Positions 27,209-35,706 of a stretch of DNA of 64,000 nucleotides are shown in pieces; position 1 is the stretch's first letter; each line of letters begins with the position of its first letter. This DNA is from Clostridia bacterium. GTDB taxonomy: Bacteria; Bacillota; Clostridia; Saccharofermentanales; Saccharofermentanaceae. The stretch covers positions 1-64,000 of the forward strand of contig JAKSRE010000003.1 in assembly GCA_024403775.1 (NCBI GenBank). The letters are read 5' to 3'. The notes under the pieces are model-generated. The model was not told the origin of the DNA and searched no databases. It worked only from the letters and a program-made list of their open reading frames with translations. The position numbers and the translations under genes are program-made.

Positions 27209-27610
27209 ATGAAAGTAGTTTTGTTGGCTGATAATAGAAAGAACGAATTACTTGTTAATTTTTGTACTGCTTACCGACCTCTTCTTATGAAGCATCAGTT
27301 GATTTCAGTTTATAATACTGGTAAGCTCCTTCATTCTTCAGTTGATCTTGAGATTTCAGGTTTGTCAGTTGATTACTCTTCTGGTCTTGAGCAGCTTGCT
27401 TCAAGAGCTAATTTTAATGAGATTGACTGTGTTATCTATCTTAGAGATGGTAAGAATGCTCAGACAGGTATTGATGAACTTCTCAAGGTTTGTGATGCCA
27501 ACAATATTCCTTGTGCTACTAACCTTGCTACTGCTGAGATTCTTATTCTTGGAATGGATAGAGGAGACCTCGACTGGCGACTTAATATCAATAAAGATTA
27601 TGAGGTATAA
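27209..27610 (+). CDS. Methylglyoxal-synthase-like protein with altered active site
   Basis: The 133-residue protein is clearly of the MGS fold. The N-terminal ADNRK, the CDANNIPCATNLATAEILI segment and YLRDG align with MgsA, and a Thr-Gly-Lys loop is present near residue 37. Compared with E. coli MgsA, the phosphate/Asp71 loop GGDQQ is replaced by SGLEQ near residues 58-62. The His19 position (AHD) is Asp (ADN), and the His98 position in PHDPD is lost. Such changes should abolish or change conversion of dihydroxyacetone phosphate to methylglyoxal. mgsA commonly sits near PBP2 in related genomes. The next gene is a glyoxalase-II-like hydrolase. Confidence 0.75.
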   Translation: MKVVLLADNRKNELLVNFCTAYRPLLMKHQLISVYNTGKLLHSSVDLEISGLSVDYSSGLEQLASRANFNEIDCVIYLRDGKNAQTGIDELLKVCDANNIPCATNLATAEILILGMDRGDLDWRLNINKDYEV

Positions 27611-27612
27611 TT

Positions 27613-28287
27613 TTGCAGATTTATTCTTTTGATTTTGGTCCTTTGAACGCTAACATGTATGTTGTTTCCGTTTCCAAGGGCTTTTTTATTATTGATCCTT
27701 CCTGTGATCCTGACAAAGTTTTGAAGATATTTGATTCTGGAAATGCGGATGAATATTGCATTTATGATGACTTTAATCAGAATATAGATTTTTCTGTAGA
27801 TAAAGTTTTGGCTTTGGTTGCTACACATGGTCATTTTGATCATATCGCTTATCTTAATCAGTGGCATAAAGTGACTAATAAGCCTGTTTTTATTCATGCT
27901 GATGAGAAAATCTGTCTTTCTGATTCTTCGTATAATGTTTCAGATTTATTTGGTATGCCAGTAAAATATGATGTTCCTTCAGAGGATATATTTAACCTCG
28001 AAAGGATTGATTTATCAGATTCACAAGTAAAAATTATCCATACTCCTGGCCATAGTGATGGTTCCTGTGTAATTGTTCTTAATGATAAGCTTATGTTTAC
28101 AGGTGATACTTTGTTTTCTGGCTCAGCTGGAAGAACAGATTTTATAAATGGAAGCTATGTTAAATTACATAAGTCGCTACAGGTTCTTAAAGAGTTATTT
28201 AAAGAAAATGATTATTCTATCTTTTCAGGACATGGACCATCTAGTTTTTCTATGATTGAACTTGCGCAGAATCCATTTCTTGCTTGA
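27613..28287 (+). CDS. Metallo-beta-lactamase-fold hydrolase (glyoxalase II-like)
   Basis: The 224-residue enzyme has the HxHxDH metal-binding signature as THGHFDH near residue 75. A third histidine lies in TPGHSDGS, an Asp in FTGDTLF, and a last His in SGHGPS, giving a complete dinuclear metal site. It resembles hydroxyacylglutathione-hydrolase-type thioesterases common in anaerobes. It starts with TTG 27613 two bases after the preceding stop (GAGGT site 6 nt away), so the two genes are tightly coupled. If the neighbour were an active methylglyoxal synthase, a detoxification link would follow, but that is uncertain. Confidence 0.85.
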   Translation: MQIYSFDFGPLNANMYVVSVSKGFFIIDPSCDPDKVLKIFDSGNADEYCIYDDFNQNIDFSVDKVLALVATHGHFDHIAYLNQWHKVTNKPVFIHADEKICLSDSSYNVSDLFGMPVKYDVPSEDIFNLERIDLSDSQVKIIHTPGHSDGSCVIVLNDKLMFTGDTLFSGSAGRTDFINGSYVKLHKSLQVLKELFKENDYSIFSGHGPSSFSMIELAQNPFLA

Positions 28288-28324
28288 CTTTATCAGGTGA
28301 TTGTGTCATTTTATTATAGATATT

Positions 28325-28577
28325 TTAAAAGCATTGATCGAGTTAATGGATATTAGCGCTGGGTATTTTCAGAGAGCGGTTTTAGGTGCAAGTACCGTAA
28401 TATCTTCTAATTATTCTTTCGCCTCGGGAGCTCCTTATGAAAAGTAAGGTGTAGTTGCTGCATTAAAGCATATTAAGTGCAAATATTTGACTAGTGTCTT
28501 TATTTGAACGTGGGTGGTACCGCGGTATTGTTTGTTAATCCGTCCCATGGCTTTTGGCCGTGGGATTTTTGTTTTTA
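28325..28577 (+). promoter_or_regulatory. T-box leader controlling pheST
   Basis: The 314-bp gap before pheS holds a T-box riboswitch, which senses uncharged tRNA and allows read-through. Seen are the AGAGAGCGG and GGTG...ACCG elements of stem I (28370-28397) and TTC triplets suitable as Phe specifier (28418-28420, next to GCCTCGGGAGC; alternative 28405-28407). The conserved antiterminator T-box TGGGTGGTACCGCGG lies at 28511-28525, followed by the terminator. The specifier matches the downstream phenylalanyl-tRNA synthetase genes. Confidence 0.92.
28543..28577 (+). terminator. Regulated terminator of the T-box leader
   Basis: TCCCATGGC (28543-28551) pairs with GCCGTGGGA (28557-28565) with one wobble, followed by a T-rich tract to 28577. 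The 5' side competes with the T-box antiterminator. Confidence 0.9.
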
Positions 28578-28601
28578 GGAATTTTTTTTTAGGAGGATAA
28601 T

Positions 28602-29645
28602 ATGGCTGATCTTGGTGAGTTAAGCGAGAAGCTTGCTGGTATTAAGCAGGAAATCACAGTTGAATTGACAAAATTAGACAATTCAAAGGCAGTTTTTGAG
28701 TATCGTAAGTCAATCATGGACTCTAAGACTGGTAAAATCGGATCTCTCATGAGAGAAATGGGTAAAATCCCAAATGAGTTAAAATCCGAGTATGGTAAGA
28801 AAGTTAATGAGATAAGAGGCTGGGCTACAGCAGAGTTTGATGCTCTTGAAGTTAAGTTTAAAGAGCAGGAGATGCAGCGTCGTTATGAGAGCGAGAAGAT
28901 AGATGTTACACTACCATCAAAGAAGCTCACACGTGGTAATCTTCACCCAACAACTCAGGTTCGTAACCAGATAGTTGATATCTTTGGTTCAATGGGTTTT
29001 GCAATTTATGAAGGTAATGAGATTGAGAAGGATTACTATAACTTCACAGCTCTTAATATTCCTCAGGATCATCCAGCAAGAGATATGCAGGATACTTTCT
29101 ATTTAAGTCCTGAATTCCTTTTGAGAACACAGACTTCATCTGGTCAGATTCATGTTATGGAGGCACAGCAGCCACCTATTAAGATCATCTCACCAGGTAA
29201 GGTTTTCCGTTCTGATGATGATGCAACACATTCACCTATGTTCTCACAGATGGAAGGTCTTGTAGTAGATAAGGGAATTACTCTTTGTGATCTTCAGGGT
29301 ATGCTTGATGTATTCGTTCAGAAGATTTTTGGAGAGGATACAAAGACAAGATTGAGACCTTCATACTTCCCATTTACTGAGCCTTCTGTAGAGGTTGATG
29401 TTAGCTGCTTCCAGTGTAAGGGATGCGGTTGTAAGCTCTGTAAGGGTACTGGCTGGATTGAAGTACTTGGTGCTGGTGTAGTAAATAACACAGTTCTTGA
29501 GGGCTGCGGTATTGATAGTAATGTCTATAGTGGCCTTGCTTTTGGTATTGGTATTGAGCGTATTGCTATGCTTAAGTATGGTATCAATAATATTAAGTTG
29601 TTATTTGAGTCTGATCTTCGTGTTCTTGATCAGATCGATGATTAA
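28602..29645 (+). CDS. pheS: Phenylalanyl-tRNA synthetase alpha subunit
   Basis: PheS is the catalytic subunit of the alpha2-beta2 enzyme that charges tRNA-Phe. The 347-residue protein has the N-terminal coiled-coil tRNA-binding arm. Class II motifs follow: HPTTQ, motif 2 around [15 protein letters not shown], and motif 3 [13 protein letters not shown] near the C terminus. A cysteine set ([16 protein letters not shown] near residue 269) is usual for the family. GGAGG precedes ATG 28602. Expression is under the T-box leader. Confidence 0.97.
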   Translation: MADLGELSEKLAGIKQEITVELTKLDNSKAVFEYRKSIMDSKTGKIGSLMREMGKIPNELKSEYGKKVNEIRGWATAEFDALEVKFKEQEMQRRYESEKIDVTLPSKKLTRGNLHPTTQVRNQIVDIFGSMGFAIYEGNEIEKDYYNFTALNIPQDHPARDMQDTFYLSPEFLLRTQTSSGQIHVMEAQQPPIKIISPGKVFRSDDDATHSPMFSQMEGLVVDKGITLCDLQGMLDVFVQKIFGEDTKTRLRPSYFPFTEPSVEVDVSCFQCKGCGCKLCKGTGWIEVLGAGVVNNTVLEGCGIDSNVYSGLAFGIGIERIAMLKYGINNIKLLFESDLRVLDQIDD

Positions 29646-29662
29646 TAAGGGAGGATTGAAAT

Positions 29663-32080
29663 ATGTTAGTACCACTTAGTTGGCTTAAAGAATATGTTGA
29701 TGTAAATGTTACTCCCGATGTACTTGAGGAGAAGCTTTTCTCTTGCGGTTTTGAAGTAGAAGAAAAGTATGAATTAGGAAAAGATATTTCTAATGTTGTA
29801 GTAGGAAAAGTAATTAGCTGTGAGGATATTCCAGATACTCATTTACATCTTTGTAAAGTTGATGCTGGTGAGCATGGTGAACTTCAGATCTGCTGCGGTG
29901 CTGATAATGTCTATGCTGGTGGTAAGTATCCATTGGCTCTTATCGGTGCTACTGTTTATGCTACAGCAAAAGATCATAAGACTATTGAAGGTGTTATGAC
30001 TATTGGTAAGGGTAAGCTTAGAGGATACGATTCATTCGGTATGCTTTGTTCTGGTACAGAGCTCGGTATGACTGAGGATTTGTTCCCAGGTGCTGGTTAT
30101 AATGGTCTTCTTGTTCTTCCAGAAGATTCAGTTCCAGGCGCAGATGTTAAGCCTATTCTTGGTTTGGATGAATGGATTTTTGATGTATCTATTACAGCTA
30201 ACAGACCTGACTGTCAGAGTATTTTTGGTATTGCAAGAGAAGTAGCTGCAGTTCTTGAACTTCCTATTAAGGCACCAGCTCTTGATTATAATGAGACTGA
30301 TCTTAAGAAGGATTTCAAAGTAACTGTTGAGGCTCCAGATCTTTGCCCACGTTATAGTGCTCATTATGTTTATGATGTTGAGATTAAGGAGTCACCAGCA
30401 TGGATGAAGAGAAGACTTGCTCTTGTTGGTTGTTCTGCAATCTCTAATATTGTTGATATTACAAACTATGTTCTTAAGGAAATTGGTCAGCCAATGCACG
30501 CTTTTGATTATAATTACCTTGAAGGTGATGCAATCAATGTTCGTCGTGCAAAAGAAGGCGAGAAGATTGTTACTCTTGACGAGAAAGAGTTTGCTCTTAC
30601 AACAAATAACCTTGTAATCTGTGATGGCAAAAAGCCAGTTGCTCTTGCTGGTATTATGGGTGGACTTAATTCTGAGATTCTTGATACTACTAAGGAAGTA
30701 ATGTTTGAGTCTGCAAAGTTTGCAAGAGATAATATTCGTCAGAGTTCAAAGGCTCTTGGTCAGGTATCTGATTCAAGTGCAAGATATTCAAAGGGTGTTG
30801 ATGAGTACGCTACTGTTATGGCTTTAAAGCGTGCTTTACATCTTATTGATGAGCTTGGTTGTGGTAAGGTATCTTCAACTCATTTTGATGTAAATGTTGG
30901 TAATTCTGTTGAGCCATCTGAGCTTAAGGTAAGTGTTAACAAGGTTAATTCAGTTCTTGGTATTAAGGTACCAGATGAGGATATGGTAAGAATTCTTAAG
31001 AATCTCTGTTTTGATCCTTCTCTTAATGGTGATGAACTTACATTGAGCATTCCTGCTTACCGTGAGGACATGTCAACTTATCAGGATGTAGCTGAAGAAG
31101 TTATCCGTATGTATGGTTATGAGCATATTGTACCTACATTCATTCCAACAGCAGAAGTTACTAGCGGTGGTTATGATCTCCGTCAGAGAACTGAACTTAA
31201 GATAAAGAATGCTTTGTGTGCAGCTGGCGCTTTTGAAGGTGTACATTATTCATTCTTCTCACCATCAGATCTTGATATGATTAAGCTTCCATCTGATGCT
31301 CCAGAAAGACATGCAATTAAGCTTATTAATCCTATCAATATTGATTTGTCTCTTATGAGAACAACTCTTGCTCCACAGATGATTAAGGCTATGGCTAATA
31401 ATCAGAAGAAGGGTACTCTTGAAGGTAGAATTTTTGAGCTTGGTAATGTATTTATTGCAAAGGAGATTCCACTCGTTGAATATCCAAACGAGAGAGAAAC
31501 AATCTGTATTGGTGTATTTGGTGAGAATGAGGATTTCTTCTCAGTTAAGGGTCTTGTAGATAATATTGCTGATGCTCTTGATATCACTTTCGAGTATGAG
31601 TCATGTACTAAGACTTTCCTCCATCCATACAGAACAGCAAAGATTATGTGTGATGGTGAAGAGATTGGATATCTTGGACAGCTTCTCTATGAGATTTCAG
31701 ATGAACTCGATATGAGAGTTAAATCTTATGTTGCTGAGATTAATCTCCAGGCACTTACTAAGTATTACGGAAAGAGCAGAAAGTTCATACCACTTCCTAA
31801 GTATCTTGAAGAGAAGCGTGATTTCTGCTTCGTAGTAGATAAGAATGTAACATGTGCTCAGCTTTCTAATACAATTTGTGCTGCATCTGATTATATTACT
31901 GACATTAAGCTTTTCGACTTGTTTGAAGGTGCTCAGCTCGGTGATAATAAGAAGAGTATGGCTTTCTCTGTTGTATTCACTCCAAGAGATGAGGAGTTTA
32001 AGCCTGCAATTATTGATGGTTTTGTATCAGATATTCTTAAGGCTTGTGAAGAGAATCATGGTGCTGTACTTCGTGCTTAA
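29663..32080 (+). CDS. pheT: Phenylalanyl-tRNA synthetase beta subunit
   Basis: This is the beta subunit, with editing activity against mischarged Tyr-tRNA. The 805-residue protein shows the N-terminal EMAP-like tRNA-binding fold (VVGKVISCEDIPDTHLHLC), B3/B4 editing region (SAHYVYDVEI), B5 DNA-binding-like part and C-terminal ferredoxin-like anticodon domain (FDLFEGAQLGDNKKSMAFSV). The length is standard. It starts 17 bp after pheS and ends 20 bp before the second four-box TGTCG element, with no terminator seen between. Confidence 0.97.
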   Translation: MLVPLSWLKEYVDVNVTPDVLEEKLFSCGFEVEEKYELGKDISNVVVGKVISCEDIPDTHLHLCKVDAGEHGELQICCGADNVYAGGKYPLALIGATVYATAKDHKTIEGVMTIGKGKLRGYDSFGMLCSGTELGMTEDLFPGAGYNGLLVLPEDSVPGADVKPILGLDEWIFDVSITANRPDCQSIFGIAREVAAVLELPIKAPALDYNETDLKKDFKVTVEAPDLCPRYSAHYVYDVEIKESPAWMKRRLALVGCSAISNIVDITNYVLKEIGQPMHAFDYNYLEGDAINVRRAKEGEKIVTLDEKEFALTTNNLVICDGKKPVALAGIMGGLNSEILDTTKEVMFESAKFARDNIRQSSKALGQVSDSSARYSKGVDEYATVMALKRALHLIDELGCGKVSSTHFDVNVGNSVEPSELKVSVNKVNSVLGIKVPDEDMVRILKNLCFDPSLNGDELTLSIPAYREDMSTYQDVAEEVIRMYGYEHIVPTFIPTAEVTSGGYDLRQRTELKIKNALCAAGAFEGVHYSFFSPSDLDMIKLPSDAPERHAIKLINPINIDLSLMRTTLAPQMIKAMANNQKKGTLEGRIFELGNVFIAKEIPLVEYPNERETICIGVFGENEDFFSVKGLVDNIADALDITFEYESCTKTFLHPYRTAKIMCDGEEIGYLGQLLYEISDELDMRVKSYVAEINLQALTKYYGKSRKFIPLPKYLEEKRDFCFVVDKNVTCAQLSNTICAASDYITDIKLFDLFEGAQLGDNKKSMAFSVVFTPRDEEFKPAIIDGFVSDILKACEENHGAVLRA

Positions 32081-32100
32081 ATTTACGATTGAACGACCTT

Positions 32101-32134
32101 TGTCGTTTATGTCGTAATTTGTCGGATTTTGTCG
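32101..32134 (+). promoter_or_regulatory. Four tandem TGTCG boxes upstream of the TadE-like operon (copy 2 of 2)
   Basis: TGTCG starts at 32101, 32110, 32120 and 32130, with the same 9/10/10 bp spacing as upstream of comEC. The 34 bp differ from copy 1 at only two positions, both outside the TGTCG cores except for the base after box 3. The last box extends to TTTTGTCGAA, a full match to the Spo0A box TGTCGAA. It lies 74 bp before the pseudopilin gene. Confidence 0.8.
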
Positions 32135-32151
32135 AACAAATAACAAATATT

Positions 32152-32197
32152 TCTCTGTATTCTGTTTTTATACCTTTAGGTAAATAGAATACAGGGA
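32152..32197 (+). promoter_or_regulatory. Leader hairpin enclosing the ribosome binding site of the first TadE-like gene
   Basis: CTGTATTCT at 32155-32163 pairs with AGAATACAG at 32186-32194. The stem extends by TCT/GGA-type pairs so that part of the GGGAG ribosome binding site (32194-32198) is base-paired. An inner TACC/GGTA stem (32171-32174/32179-32182) stacks inside. It is not followed by a good T-run at the stem, though Ts at 32202-32208 lie between the site and ATG. Confidence 0.55.
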
Positions 32198-32208
32198 GAT
32201 ATTTTTTT

Positions 32209-32499
32209 ATGGGAAATTCAATAGAAGGTGCAATTGTATTTACTATGGTTCTCGGACTTATTACTTTTCTTGTAGTAGGACCATTTGAGATTGTTGTTAG
32301 GACAATTGAAGTTGAGCAGAAATACTATGAGAGGGTCGAAGATTATTCAGATAATGGTGATATTTATATCGAATCTGATCATGTGTCAACATCGGCAGAA
32401 AGGCTGTGTACAATCCTATCTGGCATATCTGACAGCTATAACATTATCTATGATGGAATCGTAAATTCTCTTGATTCATTTTCGGAAGAGGGTGATTAA
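32209..32499 (+). CDS. TadE-like pseudopilin / small pilus-associated membrane protein
   Basis: The 96-residue protein has a short N terminus, an N-terminal hydrophobic helix (about 7-30) with Glu6 near its start, and a polar, acidic outer part. This fits Tad/Flp-type pseudopilins, though the exact G-x4-E cleavage pattern is not matched (Gly2, Glu6). It lies immediately upstream (no gap, TAA then ATG) of a DUF5702 gene and a clearer TadE-like gene. The first gene of this operon sits behind the four-box element and an unusual leader hairpin. Confidence 0.55.
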   Translation: MGNSIEGAIVFTMVLGLITFLVVGPFEIVVRTIEVEQKYYERVEDYSDNGDIYIESDHVSTSAERLCTILSGISDSYNIIYDGIVNSLDSFSEEGD

Positions 32500-33891
32500 A
32501 TGAGAAGAAAATCCAAAAGAAGAGTAATAAGTAATAATAGAATTGGGGCAACAACTTTATTTCTAGCGATAATTCTTGCTGCAGTTATTTCTGTCGAAAG
32601 TACTTATCTTTACGCCAATATAATGGCAGACAGGAGAGTTCAGATTAACAGAGCACTTAAATCTCAGGTCGAAGTACTTCTAGGTGATTATGACAGAGAA
32701 TTATTCAGTGTTTACGGTATATATGGTTACTGTAAGGGTGAACTAGATGATACTGTTTTTAATAAAGTTTTAAGTAGTAATGGTATTGATCCGGAAGGTT
32801 ATCTGACAATCGGAAATTTTGCCAGCATATCCTCATCTGATATAAAAAAAGCAGTAGCTTCATACTATTCTTACCGTGGTGCTTCGATTGTAGCATCAGG
32901 ATTTACAGATGTAATTGTTGGTGCTTTGGAGGAATTTGAAGATGATTTTGTGTTATCCAAACTTAAAAGTCTTACTTCTGGTAAAGCTGCAACTCTTATT
33001 AATGAGGTTTTAAAGGGATCGGAAAGAATAAGTGAGATTTTATCTTCAGTCGATAATTTTACAGAACTAGATAATGCGGAATCTAAAATAAGTGATTATA
33101 TCGATTTGTTTTCAGACTACTCAAGTGCAAAAGAACATGCTCCAGAACTAGGAAATTCAATTAACCTTGGTGGAATTTCTAATCTTTTTAGTGTGTATGA
33201 AGGAATAGACGATTTTGCATCTATTGGAGAAAACGCAATGTCTGGTGCTTTGGGGCACATTCCGTTATGTCATTATGCCAGCTATAATTTTGATTCGAGA
33301 ATGGATAATGATTCTTCGATTAATGGTACTGCTTTCACTGATATTCATTATGACAATTATATGGATTCAGAGTACATTCTTACGGGATTATCTGGTTTTG
33401 CTTCTAAAGCCATAGTGAATTCTGATATATTTCTAATCTGTCTTTTGTCGGAGATTCTTCAGATAAGATTTGATTCAAAAACGATGGCAGTGATTAATGG
33501 AATTGCCGTCGTATTGGAAATAGTTATATCCATTCTTACTTTAGGTGTTGGTCTTGCAGTTCCTTTTGCTGCTTATAAAGCTCTTGTTGTTCTGATTTAT
33601 GGAATAGTTCTGGCAATTAATGATGTTAATGCTGTTCTCGTTGGAAAATCAGTTGAATTATTTGCAATTGATGGAGTTCCTTTTCTTGAAGATGGAATTT
33701 TGTGTTTTGAATACAGTGATTTTATTTTTACGATGATGCTGTTTCAAAGTGATGATAATATTTGTAGCCGTATATCTGAGGTTCTAGAAAGAGACTTTGG
33801 AACTATCGTTACTAATGTAGAACTTGCTTACGTAACTAATGATGATTTGTATTCTTATGAAGGGGGGTACTATCTATATGAACAAAGCTAA
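32500..33891 (+). CDS. DUF5702-type Tad pilus-associated protein
   Basis: The 463-residue protein has a basic N terminus and a pilin-like helix (about 17-40) with the IGATTLFLAIILA pattern. Gly16 is followed at +5 by Phe, as in DUF5702 proteins. After this come ADRRVQINRALKSQVEVLLGDYDRELFSVYGIYGY, a typical DUF5702 region split here into shorter segments, and a large extracellular part. A second hydrophobic region near residues 335-375 may be membrane-embedded. It probably contributes to a Tad-like surface apparatus whose ATPase and assembly proteins are not in this window. Confidence 0.6.
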   Translation: MRRKSKRRVISNNRIGATTLFLAIILAAVISVESTYLYANIMADRRVQINRALKSQVEVLLGDYDRELFSVYGIYGYCKGELDDTVFNKVLSSNGIDPEGYLTIGNFASISSSDIKKAVASYYSYRGASIVASGFTDVIVGALEEFEDDFVLSKLKSLTSGKAATLINEVLKGSERISEILSSVDNFTELDNAESKISDYIDLFSDYSSAKEHAPELGNSINLGGISNLFSVYEGIDDFASIGENAMSGALGHIPLCHYASYNFDSRMDNDSSINGTAFTDIHYDNYMDSEYILTGLSGFASKAIVNSDIFLICLLSEILQIRFDSKTMAVINGIAVVLEIVISILTLGVGLAVPFAAYKALVVLIYGIVLAINDVNAVLVGKSVELFAIDGVPFLEDGILCFEYSDFIFTMMLFQSDDNICSRISEVLERDFGTIVTNVELAYVTNDDLYSYEGGYYLYEQS

Positions 33892-34900
33892 ATATTTAAA
33901 ACGTAGAGCTGGCTCAATTGCATTAGAGGCAAGTATTGTTTTTACTATATTTCTAGCACTTGTGGTCTCGGTTATAACTTTTATAGATATTAAGAGAACT
34001 GATATTCTTATGCAAACTGCAGTTGATGAGACTTGTGAGAAACTTCAGATATTACCTCCGTTTAGAATACCGGTTCAGGATTTTACGAATACAGCTGTGA
34101 ATATTATTCCAGACGACATATATTCAGGTCTTGCAAGTAGTGAAGCACTAATGAATGTATTTGGTGGACTATATAAATTAGACAACATAGGTGAGGGAAG
34201 AATTGAAGATATCATTTTGTCTGTAGCATTTGGTAATCTGGTATCTGATGATATAGCTAATGAGTTTGTCATATTAAATGATAATTCTGATTATTTTATG
34301 CCTGATAGCATAAAGTCCACTTTCGAGATAAATAGAGATAGTAATTATATTGGACTTACTGTAACTTATTTAAAAAATACAATTGTCGGTTCTACAAAAA
34401 AACAAATCTATGCTGCAATACCCATGTATGGAGAATTCAATGTAAATATAGATGGAACAGGTATTGCTGAAGAAAATACAGATGATATATGGAGTAAGGA
34501 TAATTTTACCAGAGGTCTGGAGATAAGAAGAATTTTTGGTGCCAATCTTCCAAGTACTTATCCAGTTATTGATGCATATAATAACGGAACTGTAACTTCA
34601 ATTCTGTCCATTGATACAACTGCTCCTCATTATTCTAAAGCCGCTTCAATACTTGGTAAAGTCTATGGTGACATAAATGAACTTGCTGAATTTGAGGGTG
34701 CCGATGTCAGAATAAACGGTGAAAAATTTTGTATTAACAGAAGTGACATAGAAAGTCGTGAACTTATAATTGTAATTCCCGAAAATGATGAAAAATTTGA
34801 CGATATGTTGTGCAATGATATAATTGTTTACGGTCTGCAAAATGGTGTTAGTGTACATATTGAAATGTATGGAAATTCATATAAGTACATAGATGAGTAA
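33878..34900 (+). CDS. TadE-like minor pseudopilin
   Basis: From ATG 33878 (GGGGGG ribosome site 10 nt upstream; the earlier in-frame ATG at 33839 lies inside the previous gene) the 340-residue protein has a basic start. The class III signal AG-SIALEASIVF follows, with Gly12 at -1 and Glu17 at +5, then a hydrophobic helix. This is a textbook prepilin-peptidase (TadV/CpaA-type) substrate and matches TadE-like pseudopilins. The remainder is an extracellular domain of unknown fold, far larger than classic TadE. The start overlaps the DUF5702 gene by 14 bp. Confidence 0.7.
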   Translation: MNKAKYLKRRAGSIALEASIVFTIFLALVVSVITFIDIKRTDILMQTAVDETCEKLQILPPFRIPVQDFTNTAVNIIPDDIYSGLASSEALMNVFGGLYKLDNIGEGRIEDIILSVAFGNLVSDDIANEFVILNDNSDYFMPDSIKSTFEINRDSNYIGLTVTYLKNTIVGSTKKQIYAAIPMYGEFNVNIDGTGIAEENTDDIWSKDNFTRGLEIRRIFGANLPSTYPVIDAYNNGTVTSILSIDTTAPHYSKAASILGKVYGDINELAEFEGADVRINGEKFCINRSDIESRELIIVIPENDEKFDDMLCNDIIVYGLQNGVSVHIEMYGNSYKYIDE

Positions 34901-34919
34901 TGTTTGTTTGATTTTTTAG

Positions 34920-34948
34920 TTGTATTAAAACGTAAGTTGCGTTATTAT
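34920..34948 (+). promoter_or_regulatory. Promoter of the small membrane protein/TrpR-like/secA operon
   Basis: TTGTAT at 34920-34925, a 17-bp spacer, and TATTAT at 34943-34948. The start codon (GTG 34979) is 30 bp downstream behind AGGAGG. Confidence 0.6.
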
Positions 34949-34978
34949 TTATTAGATTATCTTTAGGAGGCTTTCTTA

Positions 34979-35212
34979 GTGAAACGCAAGGATGCAGTTA
35001 GAAGTCCAGAACTTATTAATTCTGGTTCGAATAATACTTCAGACAGTGAGAACAGTGTTGGTGCTGTTTTGCGTAGAGCAAAGAGAGATTTGATTCTGTC
35101 TCGAATTGTTTATGGAATTCTGTTTTTGTTGGTGGTTGCCTTGTTGTTCCTGGCTTACAGTTTTGGATATATAGGTGACGCTATTGAAAAATTCTATGCT
35201 TTGATGGGATAA
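34979..35212 (+). CDS. Small single-helix membrane protein of unknown function
   Basis: The 77-residue product has a polar, basic N-terminal half (RRAKRDLILSRIVYG) and one membrane helix at about residues 43-62. A short amphipathic tail follows. GTG 34979 is set by AGGAGG 8 nt upstream. It starts the run leading to the TrpR-like regulator and secA. A role in membrane insertion or secretion is possible from position only; no family was recognised. Confidence 0.6.
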   Translation: MKRKDAVRSPELINSGSNNTSDSENSVGAVLRRAKRDLILSRIVYGILFLLVVALLFLAYSFGYIGDAIEKFYALMG

Positions 35213-35225
35213 GGCATTACAGATT

Positions 35226-35690
35226 ATGGATGATAAGAATGTTCATTTGGATCCTTCGCTTTTAGAAGGTTTTGACGAAGAAGAGATTAGAGAACTTGAG
35301 AATTTGTATTTGGCAGTTCTTTCTCTTAAAGATGTGAATGAGGTTCATAAATTCTTTTTGGATTTGTGTTCTTCAAATGAGATTTGTTCTTTCTTGAGAA
35401 GGTGGCAGATTTTACTTAGAGTTCATAACAATTGTAGTTATGAATCAATAATTGAAGATTTGGCGCCGCGTAATGAAGAAATTGGAGTTGCTGAAGTTTC
35501 TTCTGATTCAGATTTTAAGTCTGTTAACAAACGCAAGGCCAGAACAGAAGCAAAAGTTAGTTCAGCCACTATATCAAGGGTTAAGAACTGTTATAAAAAG
35601 AGTGATAGTGGATACCGAATTGCTTTGAACCGACTTGGCGATAAGGCAAGACTGGATTTAATAAATCCTGATAAGTACGGAAAATTATAA
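35226..35690 (+). CDS. TrpR-like (YerC/YecD) DNA-binding protein with a split helix-turn-helix
   Basis: Residues 20-78 match the TrpR/YerC fold (VLSLKDVNEVHKFFLDLC, then FLRRWQILLRV and SYESIIEDL, the first HTH helix). Residues 111-125 (VSSATISRVKNCY) match the recognition helix. In the family these two parts are contiguous across the turn. Here about 32 extra residues (79-110), polar and Lys/Glu/Ser-rich, interrupt them. The protein is 154 residues rather than about 100. The flanking codons and reading frame are intact. DNA-binding ability is therefore uncertain. It lies 16 bp upstream of secA. Confidence 0.75.
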   Translation: MDDKNVHLDPSLLEGFDEEEIRELENLYLAVLSLKDVNEVHKFFLDLCSSNEICSFLRRWQILLRVHNNCSYESIIEDLAPRNEEIGVAEVSSDSDFKSVNKRKARTEAKVSSATISRVKNCYKKSDSGYRIALNRLGDKARLDLINPDKYGKL

Positions 35691-35706
35691 AGAAGGTGGA
35701 TTATAA

